Translations under genes and position numbers: made by a program
The notes under the pieces: model-generated
Seen by the model: the letters and a program-made list of their open reading frames with translations, nothing else
Told to the model about the DNA's origin: nothing
Databases searched by the model: none
Origin: Yoonia sp. SS1-5
Lineage (GTDB): Bacteria > Pseudomonadota > Alphaproteobacteria > Rhodobacterales > Rhodobacteraceae
Direction of reading: 5' to 3'
Length of the DNA stretch: 64,000 bases
Assembly (NCBI RefSeq): GCF_038443705.2
Contig: NZ_CP151767.2
Coordinates: 3,277,501-3,341,500, forward strand
Shown: piece after piece, positions 7,395-15,580 of the stretch
Layout of the letters: every line of letters begins with the position of its first letter
Position numbering within the stretch: position 1 is the stretch's first letter

Positions 7395-9907
7395 GCCTGC
7401 GGATCGCAACCCGTTTTGCGATGCGCGAGCTGCGCGGCGGGCTGCGCGGGTTTCGCGTGTTTCTGGTATGTCTGGCCCTTGGGGTTGCGGCGATTGCCGC
7501 CGTGGGCACTGTCCGTGCCGGTATCGAGGCGGGTCTGAAACGGGATGGTGCCGCCCTGCTGGGCGGCGATGCAGAGGTGGAATTCACCTACCGTTTCGCG
7601 CGCGAGGACGAGTTGGCGTGGCTGAACAGCATCGCGTCAGATATCTCTGAGACCGTCGATTTCAGGTCCATGGCCGTGGTGCAGCGGGACGATGCGGCCG
7701 AGCGCGGTCTGACCCAGATCCGTGCGGTGGATGACGCCTATCCGCTGGTGGGTGCCGTACGCCTTGACCCCAATATGCCGCTGGATGAGGCTTTGGCTGA
7801 CCATGGCGGGGTCATGGAACGGGTCCTGGCCGACCGGCTGGGCCTGCAACCGGGCGATACGTTTGCATTGGGCGAGCAGGATTTCACCTTGCGCGCGATC
7901 CTTGATCGCTACCCGGACAATGCCGCTGGCGGTTTTGGTCTGGGCCCCCGCACGATCGTGCGCACCAGTGATCTTGCGCAATCCGGCCTCTTGCGGGAAG
8001 GCACGCTGTTTTCAACGCAATATCGGTTGGATTTGCCCGATGACGCGGATCTGCAGCAGCTTGAGGATAGCGCAGGGGCCCGGTTCCGCGATAGCGGCTT
8101 GCGCTGGCGTGACAGTCGCCGGGGCGCCGGTGGCACAGCTGAATTCGTTGACCGGATCGGCGCCTTTTTGATTTTGGTAGGCCTTTCCGGGCTGGCCGTG
8201 GGTGGTGTGGGCGTATCAGCCGCCGTGCGCGCCTATCTTGCGGGCAAAACGGGTGTCATCGCGACGCTCAAGACCCTCGGGGCGACCCGCGCTACAATTT
8301 TCCAAACCTATTTTGTGCAGGTTGCGGTTCTGACCCTTTTGGGTGTGCTGATCGGGGTCGTTTTGGGGGCCGGTTTACCGCTACTGCTGGCGCCGGTGAT
8401 AGAGGCACGGCTGCCGATCCCGGCTGTTTTTGCGATCTATCCGGCACCATTGGTCGAGGCGGGCATCTACGGGCTTTTGGCGGCGATGATCTTTACCCTC
8501 TGGCCGCTGGCCCGGACCGAAGACATCAAGGCGGCCACCTTGTTTCGCGATGCGTTTTCCGCTGCATCCAATCTTCCCGCACCGCGCTACCTTGTGGCGA
8601 TGGCTGTGCTGATCGGGCTGCTGCTGGGGGCGGCGATCTGGTTTTCCGGCACAGCATTTCTGACCTTGTGGACGGCTGGCGGGATCGCGGGGTCATTGTT
8701 GATACTGGTTGTCGCGGCGTTGATCATACGCTGGGTGGCCAGACGGTTCCGGCGGCCGGCCCGGGGGCGTCCCGCGTTGCGGCTGGCCTTTGGTGCAATC
8801 GGCGCGCGGGGGGGGGAGGCCACATCCGTGGTGCTTTCCCTTGGCCTTGGGCTGACCGTTCTGGCCGCCGTCGGTCAGATTGATGGCAACCTGCGCAGCG
8901 CCTTTGCCGAAGACCTGCCCGAAGTGGCCCCAAGCTATTTCTTTGTGGATATCCAGCCCGACCAGATCGACGGGTTCCGCAACCGACTGGACACGGATGA
9001 TGCCGTCAGCCGGGTTGATACAGCGCCAATGCTGCGCGGGATCATCACCCAGATCAATGGGCGGCCTGCCGAGGAAACCGGTGGCGGGCATTGGGTGCTG
9101 CAAGGTGATCGCGGCATTACCTATGCCGATCGCCAGCCCGAGGGTACCGAAGTAACCGAAGGCAGTTGGTGGCCTGATGGTTATGACGGCCCGCCGCAGG
9201 TCAGTTTTGCCGAAGAAGAGGCCCGCGAAATCGGTTTGCAGTTGGGTGACATGCTGACGGTGAACGTTCTGGGGCGGGACATCACCGCCGAGCTGACCAG
9301 CTTTCGCAATGTCAGTTGGGAGGATGCGGGAATCGGGTTTGTGCTTGCCATGAACGAGGCCGCGCTTGCCGGCGCCCCGCATAGCTGGATTTCCACCGTC
9401 TATGCCGAACCGGAGGCAGAGGCCGCCATTCTGCGCGATCTGGCGACGGCCTATCCAAATATTACGGCCATCCGAATCCGGGATGCCATAGATCAGGTGA
9501 TCGAGCTTGTGGGCGGGATTTCTGCCGCCACACGCTATGGCGCCTTGATCACGCTGATCACGGGCTTTCTGGTGCTGATCGGTGCTGCCGCAGCCGGCGA
9601 ACGTGCCCGCACGTTTGAGGCGGCAGTGCTCAAGACAATCGGGGCCTCGAGGGGGCGTATTCTGACCAGTTTCGCGCTCCGGGCTGCATTGCTGGGGCTG
9701 GCAGCCGGGGTTGTGGCCCTTGGGGCGGGCATTCTGGGTGGCTGGGCTGTGTCCACCTATATCATGGAGACATCCTATCAGATCATCTGGGCCAATGCCT
9801 TGCTGATCATCGGGGGTGGTGTGCTGGCCTCGCTCTTGGCTGGTCTCGCCTTTGCCTGGCAACCGCTTGCCGCCCGTCCTGCACAGGTGCTAAGAGCCCG
9901 CGAATGA
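7391..9907 (+). CDS. FtsX-like ABC transporter permease (YbbP-like)
   Basis: Large 838-residue integral membrane protein with two FtsX/MacB-type permease regions. One N-terminal helix (FRVFLVCLALGVAAIAAVGT) is followed by a large periplasmic domain, a first group of helices around residues 250-440, a second periplasmic domain and a final helix group ending near LAGLAFAWQPLAARPAQVLR. This double layout matches YbbP. The start is the ATG at 7391 that overlaps the ATPase stop; a longer reading from 7328 would overlap the ATPase by 60 bases. The next gene again overlaps by ATGA. Confidence 0.92.
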   Translation: MSLRIATRFAMRELRGGLRGFRVFLVCLALGVAAIAAVGTVRAGIEAGLKRDGAALLGGDAEVEFTYRFAREDELAWLNSIASDISETVDFRSMAVVQRDDAAERGLTQIRAVDDAYPLVGAVRLDPNMPLDEALADHGGVMERVLADRLGLQPGDTFALGEQDFTLRAILDRYPDNAAGGFGLGPRTIVRTSDLAQSGLLREGTLFSTQYRLDLPDDADLQQLEDSAGARFRDSGLRWRDSRRGAGGTAEFVDRIGAFLILVGLSGLAVGGVGVSAAVRAYLAGKTGVIATLKTLGATRATIFQTYFVQVAVLTLLGVLIGVVLGAGLPLLLAPVIEARLPIPAVFAIYPAPLVEAGIYGLLAAMIFTLWPLARTEDIKAATLFRDAFSAASNLPAPRYLVAMAVLIGLLLGAAIWFSGTAFLTLWTAGGIAGSLLILVVAALIIRWVARRFRRPARGRPALRLAFGAIGARGGEATSVVLSLGLGLTVLAAVGQIDGNLRSAFAEDLPEVAPSYFFVDIQPDQIDGFRNRLDTDDAVSRVDTAPMLRGIITQINGRPAEETGGGHWVLQGDRGITYADRQPEGTEVTEGSWWPDGYDGPPQVSFAEEEAREIGLQLGDMLTVNVLGRDITAELTSFRNVSWEDAGIGFVLAMNEAALAGAPHSWISTVYAEPEAEAAILRDLATAYPNITAIRIRDAIDQVIELVGGISAATRYGALITLITGFLVLIGAAAAGERARTFEAAVLKTIGASRGRILTSFALRAALLGLAAGVVALGAGILGGWAVSTYIMETSYQIIWANALLIIGGGVLASLLAGLAFAWQPLAARPAQVLRARE

Positions 9908-10452
9908 ACGATCCGGCATTTTTTGGCTATGGCAGCCTGGTAAACCTCGACACGCATGACTATGCCGACCCGCGTCCGGCAAAATTGCATGGATGGCGGC
10001 GCGAATGGCGCCATACCGATCTGCGCGATCTGGCGTTTCTGTCGGTCAGGCAGGATGCCGATAGCGTGATTGCGGGCGTGGCAGCCAAGGTGCCCGGCGG
10101 TGACTGGTCCTCGCTTGATTTACGAGAAACGGGCTATCGGCGCCACGATGTCACTGATCAGTTGTCGGTAGACGGGCATCGTGCTGTCACGGCTGTTTAT
10201 CAGGTTGATCCGACCTATGGCGTGCCGCCTGAACCGCAAGGCATTCTGCTTAGCTACCTCGATGTGGTCGTGCAGGGCTTTTACCGTCTTTACGGCGCGT
10301 CTGGTGTCAGCGACTTCTTTGCGACGACAGATGGCTGGCAGGCCCCGATTATCGACGACAGGGCCGAACCCCGCTATCCCCGACATCGGATATTATCGGC
10401 GGAGGAACGATCACTGGTGGACCGGCACCTGATGCAGGTCGGTGCCTGCTAG
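9904..10452 (+). CDS. Gamma-glutamylcyclotransferase-fold protein
   Basis: This 182-residue protein starts MNDPAFFGYGSLVN. The GYGSL motif at the N-terminus and the following ARL..W..-type strand (AKLHGWRREWRHTD) mark the GGCT/AIG2 fold. Family members release 5-oxoproline from gamma-glutamyl compounds, but many bacterial members are uncharacterised, so substrate is open. It overlaps the permease gene by four bases and converges on the MATE gene four bases away. Confidence 0.8.
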   Translation: MNDPAFFGYGSLVNLDTHDYADPRPAKLHGWRREWRHTDLRDLAFLSVRQDADSVIAGVAAKVPGGDWSSLDLRETGYRRHDVTDQLSVDGHRAVTAVYQVDPTYGVPPEPQGILLSYLDVVVQGFYRLYGASGVSDFFATTDGWQAPIIDDRAEPRYPRHRILSAEERSLVDRHLMQVGAC

Positions 10453-10456
10453 TCGC

Positions 10457-11848
10457 CTATCGCCGATGATGAAACAGGCTGAACAGCCGGGCCTGTCTGG
10501 CGAATGGTTCTTCCTTCGGTGTTGTGCCTTGTTGTGACAGGACCCGCAGCGCCAGTAAAAGTGCGATGCCCGCAAAAACGGCCCCGCCCACATATTGCCC
10601 GATCAGCACCCCCGGTGCGCCGAACCACGCCGCGCCGACCAGCACAAACGGAATGGTCCCCAAAGTGTGTCGCCCCCAGTTGACGATGGTTGAATAGAAC
10701 GGATGGCCCAGATTGTTGAAGGCTGCGTTGGTCACAAAGATCACACCGTTGAAAAAGAACATCAGCGACAATGGCCCCGCGAATAAAAAAACAATGGTCA
10801 GCGCCATACCATCAAGCTGAAACAGGCTTTGCAACGCGGGTCTGGCCAGAAAAAACAGCCCCGATACAACCAGCACGACGAGGGCGGTGAACATCAGACC
10901 TTCGCGAAAGGCTGCTTGTACCCGGTCAGATAAACCTGCTCCTGCATTCTGGCCGATAATCGGCCCGATGGCCCCGGACAGCGCAAAGATAATCCCAAAT
11001 CCGACCGGCGTCATCCGCGCCACAATGGCCATGCCGGCCACAGCCTCTTCACCGAATTCAGCCATGGCGCGCGTGACATAGGCCTGTCCGATCGGGGTCG
11101 CGAGCTGGGTCAGGATCGCGGGAACGGCGATTGCCAGAATAGGCCGCAAATCAATTGTCAGGCTGGCGGCGGTCGGTCTGTCAAAGCCACCATAATGCCG
11201 GATGAGTGGCAGCAGGGCGACATAGGCGATTGTCAGTCGCGCCGCGACGCTGGCAAGGGCTGCACCTGTCAGTTCCAGATCAAGTCCGAAAATCAGAATG
11301 GGGTCCAGAACCGCGTTGACGACACCGCCCCAAATCGTCGCCATCATCGCGCGGCGCGCATCCCCATGCGCCCGCAGGATCGCACCACCCACCATGCCCA
11401 CCATCAGGAACGGCAGTGATGGGACAATGATCTGCAGATATTGCACTGCCAGATCAAGCGTCGCACCCGACGCCCCCAGAAGCGAGACAAGAAAGGCGAG
11501 GTTCAGCCAGACCAAAAGTGCAAAGATTGCCCCGAATGCAACCCCGTAGATCAGCGCGTTTGTGGCGCGGCGTCGCGCCTCTTCGGCAGCGCCGGCCCCA
11601 AGCGCGCGGGCAACAAGCGCACCTGCTGCAATTGCCATGCCAATCCCAAAGGATGTGGTGAAAAACAGCACGGCACCGGCATATCCGACCGCCGCCGCAA
11701 GTTCCGCCTTGCCCAGCGTCGAGATGAAAATCATGTCGACAAAATCGACCAGAAAAACCGCCATCAGTCCGACCGACGATGTCAGCGACATCACCGAGAT
11801 ATGACGAAACAGGCTTCCTTGGGTGAATTTGGCCTGCGTGTCTGTCAA
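10457..11848 (-). CDS. MATE family multidrug efflux transporter
   Basis: This 463-residue integral membrane protein has about twelve hydrophobic segments in two related halves, typical of MATE (MatE) exporters that use a Na+ or H+ gradient. Recognisable stretches include LMAVFLVDFVDMIFISTLGK near the N-terminus and GMAIVARMTPVGFGIIFALS in the second half. The start at 11848 is three bases after the gltX stop, so the two are probably co-transcribed. Substrate cannot be inferred. Confidence 0.93.
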   Translation of the reverse strand: MTDTQAKFTQGSLFRHISVMSLTSSVGLMAVFLVDFVDMIFISTLGKAELAAAVGYAGAVLFFTTSFGIGMAIAAGALVARALGAGAAEEARRRATNALIYGVAFGAIFALLVWLNLAFLVSLLGASGATLDLAVQYLQIIVPSLPFLMVGMVGGAILRAHGDARRAMMATIWGGVVNAVLDPILIFGLDLELTGAALASVAARLTIAYVALLPLIRHYGGFDRPTAASLTIDLRPILAIAVPAILTQLATPIGQAYVTRAMAEFGEEAVAGMAIVARMTPVGFGIIFALSGAIGPIIGQNAGAGLSDRVQAAFREGLMFTALVVLVVSGLFFLARPALQSLFQLDGMALTIVFLFAGPLSLMFFFNGVIFVTNAAFNNLGHPFYSTIVNWGRHTLGTIPFVLVGAAWFGAPGVLIGQYVGGAVFAGIALLLALRVLSQQGTTPKEEPFARQARLFSLFHHRR

Positions 11849-11851
11849 CTT

Positions 11852-13174
11852 TTATCCTAACGTGGGTTTGGTCTGCAAAAGTGGCATGACATCGGCCATC
11901 TCTGGCCCGCGCTCGCGACCGGTGACGGCCTTGCGCAGCGGCATGAACAGCCCCTTGCCCTTCCGGCCGGTTTCCTCTTTGACGGCTGCGGTCCAGTTTG
12001 CCCAAGTGTCCGACGTGTAGGGCGGGCTGTCGAGCAGAAAGAATGCCTTGGCGATGAAATCGCGATCCTCGTCTGCGACCAGCGGCGTCGCCCCATCGCG
12101 AAACAGCTGCCACCAGCCCACCACATCATCAAGCCCGTTGATATTGTCGCGGACCACATTCCAGAACGGTGCTGCCAGATCGTCCGGCACGCCAGCCGAC
12201 GTTAAAACGTCGGCGACGGCGTCGTGGCCCAGTGTCGCCAGATGCCGTGCCGTCAACGGCCCCAGATCAGCGGCGTCAAATTTCGTCGGCGCAGAGCCGA
12301 ATTTGGACAGGTCGAACCCGGCCACAACCTCATCCACGGATGCCCGCAATTCAACCGGATCGGATGACCCCAGCCGTGCCATCAGCGACAGGATTGCCTC
12401 GGGCGCGATCCCCTGCTTGCGCAGGTCCCGCAGCGCCAATGTGCCCAGACGCTTTGACAAAGCCTCGCCCTGTGGTCCTGTCAGCAAGGAGTGATGCGCA
12501 AATCGTGGCACCGCACCGCCCAGTGCCGTGATCATCTGGATCTGGGTTGCGGTGTTCGTCACATGGTCAGACCCACGCACGATATCAGTGATCCCCATGT
12601 CGATATCATCGACCACCGAGGCCAGAGTATAAAGGATCTGCCCATCGTTCTTGAACAGGACCGGGTCCGACACGGATGCTGCGTCAATCGAGATATCCCC
12701 GATAATCCCGTCGGTCCATTCGATCCGCGCATGATCCAGTTTGAACCGCCAGTGTGATCCCCGGTCGGCCCGCAATTTGTCTTTCTCGTCCTCTGAAAGA
12801 TCAAGCGCTGCCCGGTCATAGACAGGTGGCCTGCCCATATTGAGCTGCTTTTTGCGTTTCAGATCAAGCTCGGTCGGGGTTTCGAAACACTCGTAGAGCC
12901 GCCCCAAGTCGATCAGCCTTCGCTTGGCTGCCAGATACTGGTCCATACGCTTGGACTGAAAGGCGATCTTGTCCCAGGTCAGGCCGAGCCAGGTCAGGTC
13001 ATCCTTGATCCCGTCAATATATTCGGGCTTGGACCGTTCCGCATCGGTGTCGTCAATCCGCAGGACAAATGTGCCGCCGCTCTGCCGGGCGATGCAGTAG
13101 TTGAACAATGCGGCCCGCAGGTTGCCGATATGCAGCCAGCCAGTGGGAGAGGGCGCGAATCTGGTGGTGGTCAT
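11852..13174 (-). CDS. gltX: Glutamyl-tRNA synthetase
   Basis: Class I aminoacyl-tRNA synthetase of 440 residues. The HIGH motif is HIGN at residues 15-18 (RFAPSPTGWLHIGNLRAAL), the KMSKR equivalent is ALSKR near residues 238-243, and GSDHVTNTATQIQM lies between them. At 440 residues it resembles the shorter of the two GltX paralogues found in many alphaproteobacteria; whether it charges tRNA-Glu, tRNA-Gln or both (with GatCAB correcting) is not visible. Residues 321-327 (ADVLTSA) are encoded by a 20-nt inverted repeat that also occurs in leuA. AAGGATG precedes the start. Confidence 0.96.
   Translation of the reverse strand: MTTTRFAPSPTGWLHIGNLRAALFNYCIARQSGGTFVLRIDDTDAERSKPEYIDGIKDDLTWLGLTWDKIAFQSKRMDQYLAAKRRLIDLGRLYECFETPTELDLKRKKQLNMGRPPVYDRAALDLSEDEKDKLRADRGSHWRFKLDHARIEWTDGIIGDISIDAASVSDPVLFKNDGQILYTLASVVDDIDMGITDIVRGSDHVTNTATQIQMITALGGAVPRFAHHSLLTGPQGEALSKRLGTLALRDLRKQGIAPEAILSLMARLGSSDPVELRASVDEVVAGFDLSKFGSAPTKFDAADLGPLTARHLATLGHDAVADVLTSAGVPDDLAAPFWNVVRDNINGLDDVVGWWQLFRDGATPLVADEDRDFIAKAFFLLDSPPYTSDTWANWTAAVKEETGRKGKGLFMPLRKAVTGRERGPEMADVMPLLQTKPTLG
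12195..12214. repeat. 20-nt inverted repeat, copy in gltX
   Basis: GCCGACGTTAAAACGTCGGC: 9-nt arms around AA. The exact 20-mer recurs at 26897-26916 inside leuA. On the gltX coding strand it reads A-D-V-L-T-S-A, in the same codon phase as the A-D-V-K-T-S-A of leuA. Confidence 0.85.
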
Positions 13175-13323
13175 GGGATCATCCTTTGTTATGCGGCTTT
13201 GAGCATGCGGGCGGGCAGATGTCCAGTTTGCGCCCGGTCCGGTGGCCGTTCACGAAACTGTCGGTTGAAGCTGCGGCCTGTCGTACTACCGTTCTGTCCG
13301 CAAACACATGAAAGGTTAAACGC

Positions 13324-14235
13324 ATGACCCTGACACGTCGCCAAACGCTCCTGTCCGGAGCCGCCCTGCCGCTTGCCGCTGCCCCGCAAATCGCCCTTGC
13401 CGATGGGCATGCGGCGTCAGCGGCCCCGACCCACCGCCACTTTAACCTTGGCGAATTTCAGGTCACCACCTTGCTTGCCGGTCAGCGCAGCGTCGAAAAC
13501 CCGCACCAGATCTTTGGGTTGAATGTTGATGACGAGACCTTTGAAACCGTCAGCGCCGACAACTTTCTGCCAACTGACGCGGCCCAGTTCTTTTTCACCC
13601 CAACGGTGGTGAATACCGGGGCGGAGGTCATTCTGTTTGATACCGGCACCGCCGCTGCCGGGCTGACTGCTGCCCTCGCTGCCGCAGGGTATGCGCCTGA
13701 TCAGGTCACCCATGTTGTCATCACGCATATGCATGGCGATCATATTGGCGGGCTGACCGACGCCAGTGGCAACGAAACCTTCGCCAACGCGGCCTATGTG
13801 ACGGGTCAGGTCGAATATGATGCCTGGGCGCAGGCCGAAAATGAAGGGTTCGAGGCCAAGGTCCGCCCGCTGGTTGAAAAGTTCAGTTTCATCGGTGGTG
13901 GTGACGCCGTTCGATCAGGCGTGACAGCCGTCGAGGCCTTCGGACACACGCCTGGCCACATGGGGTATATGCTTGAAAGCGGCGGCAAGCAGCTGTTTTT
14001 GATGGCCGACGCGGCCAACCATTATGTCTGGTCGGTTGCCTACCCGGATTGGGAGGTTCGGTTCGATATGGATAAGGCTGCCGCCGCCGCGACGCGCAGG
14101 ACCCTGATGGATATGGCCGCAGCGGACAAATTCCCGGTGATCGGTTATCACATGCCATTCCCCGGCATGGGCTATATCGACACCCGCGGCGAAGGCGGGT
14201 TCCACTACGTGCCGCATAGCTATCAGCTACTTTAG
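13324..14235 (+). CDS. Tat-exported metallo-beta-lactamase-fold hydrolase
   Basis: This 303-residue protein begins MTLTRRQTLLSGAALPLAAA, a twin-arginine signal, so it is exported folded to the periplasm. The metal-binding motif HMHGDH is at residues 135-140, followed by the third-ligand region FGHTPGHMGYMLE and an Asp in LFLMADAANHYV. The overall layout resembles quorum-quenching lactonases and related MBL-fold hydrolases, but substrate cannot be assigned. The stop codon lies inside a 16-nt palindrome, and the gene converges on a DUF1801 gene. Confidence 0.9.
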   Translation: MTLTRRQTLLSGAALPLAAAPQIALADGHAASAAPTHRHFNLGEFQVTTLLAGQRSVENPHQIFGLNVDDETFETVSADNFLPTDAAQFFFTPTVVNTGAEVILFDTGTAAAGLTAALAAAGYAPDQVTHVVITHMHGDHIGGLTDASGNETFANAAYVTGQVEYDAWAQAENEGFEAKVRPLVEKFSFIGGGDAVRSGVTAVEAFGHTPGHMGYMLESGGKQLFLMADAANHYVWSVAYPDWEVRFDMDKAAAAATRRTLMDMAAADKFPVIGYHMPFPGMGYIDTRGEGGFHYVPHSYQLL

Positions 14236-14249
14236 GGTCCTGACCCTAG
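14234..14249. repeat. Stop-codon palindrome, copy 1
   Basis: AGGGTCCTGACCCTAG, with arms AGGGTC/GACCCT. The TAG stop of the metallo-hydrolase gene is formed by T14233 plus its first two bases. The identical 16-mer is at 35080-35095, where it includes the TAG stop of the SseB-like gene. No T-tract follows, so it is not a standard intrinsic terminator. Confidence 0.75.
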
Positions 14250-14674
14250 GTCCCGCTGACCGGCCAGCGGGTTTTGAGATCTTCGAGACCCGCGGCCACC
14301 AGCTCTTCGACCACTGCCAGATCCACATCGGCCAGCTTGTTGATGTAAAGGCAGCATTTGCCGGTCTTGCACTTCCCCAGCCGGTCCAGAATTGGGCCGA
14401 AATCCTGATATCCGGGCATGATATACAAGACCTGATTGGCCTTGCGCGGGCTAAAGCCGGTGGCCTGACACACGCCGGAATGCCCACTTTCATAGGTATA
14501 GGCATATTGCCCATAGCCGATGATGGTTGGGCCAAACATCCGTGGTTTCCAGCCGGTCACCCGCTGGAACATCGCATCAAGCGCGCGTGCATCCGCCTGC
14601 CGCACCGGATGCGGCACCGCATTCAGGAAATCGGCAACGGAGACGTCGTTAAACTGTGTCTTGTTCTCGGCCAT
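14246..14674 (-). CDS. DUF1801 domain protein
   Basis: This 142-residue cytoplasmic protein begins MAENKTQFNDVSVADFLNAV. It carries the DUF1801/YdhG-like core (FGPTIIGYGQYAYTY, then GFSPRKANQVLYIMPGY and GKCKTGKCCLYINKLADVD). Some relatives have been called iron chaperones, which is not testable here. The ATG at 14674 is the natural start; a longer reading through 14974 is the antisense of the esterase gene. It lies 25 bases behind the esterase on the same strand. Confidence 0.82.
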   Translation of the reverse strand: MAENKTQFNDVSVADFLNAVPHPVRQADARALDAMFQRVTGWKPRMFGPTIIGYGQYAYTYESGHSGVCQATGFSPRKANQVLYIMPGYQDFGPILDRLGKCKTGKCCLYINKLADVDLAVVEELVAAGLEDLKTRWPVSGT

Positions 14675-14699
14675 GCGCAAAACATAGCATGGGGCTGGT

Positions 14700-15512
14700 C
14701 TATTGGGAAATCTGCCCGGCCTGCACAAACCGGTTCCACGCATCCTGCACGTAGTTCCGGCTGAAGGAATGACCGCCTTCGAATTGGCAGAACTCCAGAA
14801 TGTCGCCGGCAGGATTGGTCCGGCCATCGCAGGACAGGCCCGGGCCGGGGCGGGTATAGGTATCCGTAAACCCGCCAAACGCCTGATAGAACCCAAGTGC
14901 TTCGGCCACATCGCCTTGCTTGGTGTTGGCAATCTGGCGTCCGCCCAGCGGAACAGTTGTGTCGCGGTCACCATGCATATGGATGATACTTGCAGCGGGA
15001 TTTGCGCATGTGTCTGGCGGGGTCAGCCAGAAGGTGCCCGAAACCGGGGCAAAACCACCCGCCAGATCAGGCCGTGCGCAGGCGAGGTTCCAGACCAGCA
15101 TGCCACCGGCCGAAAACCCGGTGATCATGATCTGATCGCGGCCCAACCCGTATTTCGATGCCAGATCATCCACCACAGCGGCAACATAGGCAAAGTTTGC
15201 TTGGCCGTCGGCGGCATTGTCACCCGGGGCGTTGGGCAATTGCCAATCATCACCCGGCCCTGCATCCAGCGCGACAAAGGCCAGCCCCATATCTGTAGCC
15301 ATGCTGCGAAACCGCCCATTGCGCATCGTGCCTGCAGCTGTCCCGCGATACCCATGCGCAAAGAGTATCGCCCCGGTCGGCCCGCCACCTGGCGTATCAA
15401 TGCGATATGTTCCGCCTGCGACGTTGCAGTCAGTCTCGATACCGCATGCCGCGCCGGCATTTGGCAGAAAGGCAATCAGGGCAATCGAGAGAAGATATCG
15501 GGCAAACTGCAT
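14700..15512 (-). CDS. Secreted alpha/beta hydrolase, PHB-depolymerase / LpqC-like esterase
   Basis: This 270-residue protein has a signal peptide (MQFARYLLSIALIAFLPNAG, cleaved near Ala22). The esterase core has the oxyanion motif FAHGYRG, the nucleophile elbow GFSAGG with Ser134, the acid in HMHGDRDTTVP and the catalytic His in FEGGHSF. Paired cysteines suggest disulfides in the periplasm. Members range from poly(3-hydroxybutyrate) depolymerases to feruloyl esterases, so substrate is open. It is 68 bases behind nadE on the same strand. Confidence 0.87.
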   Translation of the reverse strand: MQFARYLLSIALIAFLPNAGAACGIETDCNVAGGTYRIDTPGGGPTGAILFAHGYRGTAAGTMRNGRFRSMATDMGLAFVALDAGPGDDWQLPNAPGDNAADGQANFAYVAAVVDDLASKYGLGRDQIMITGFSAGGMLVWNLACARPDLAGGFAPVSGTFWLTPPDTCANPAASIIHMHGDRDTTVPLGGRQIANTKQGDVAEALGFYQAFGGFTDTYTRPGPGLSCDGRTNPAGDILEFCQFEGGHSFSRNYVQDAWNRFVQAGQISQ

Positions 15513-15580
15513 CGGGGCCTCATCTGTCTGGTCGGTCCCAATGTCGGCCCGGATCAGCCGGTAGGCAAATCACGAGCCTG

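Noticed and set aside
8693..9862. 389-codon minus-strand frame opposite the FtsX-like permease
   Set aside because: Antisense shadow of a clear permease gene, with no domain and no ribosome binding site.
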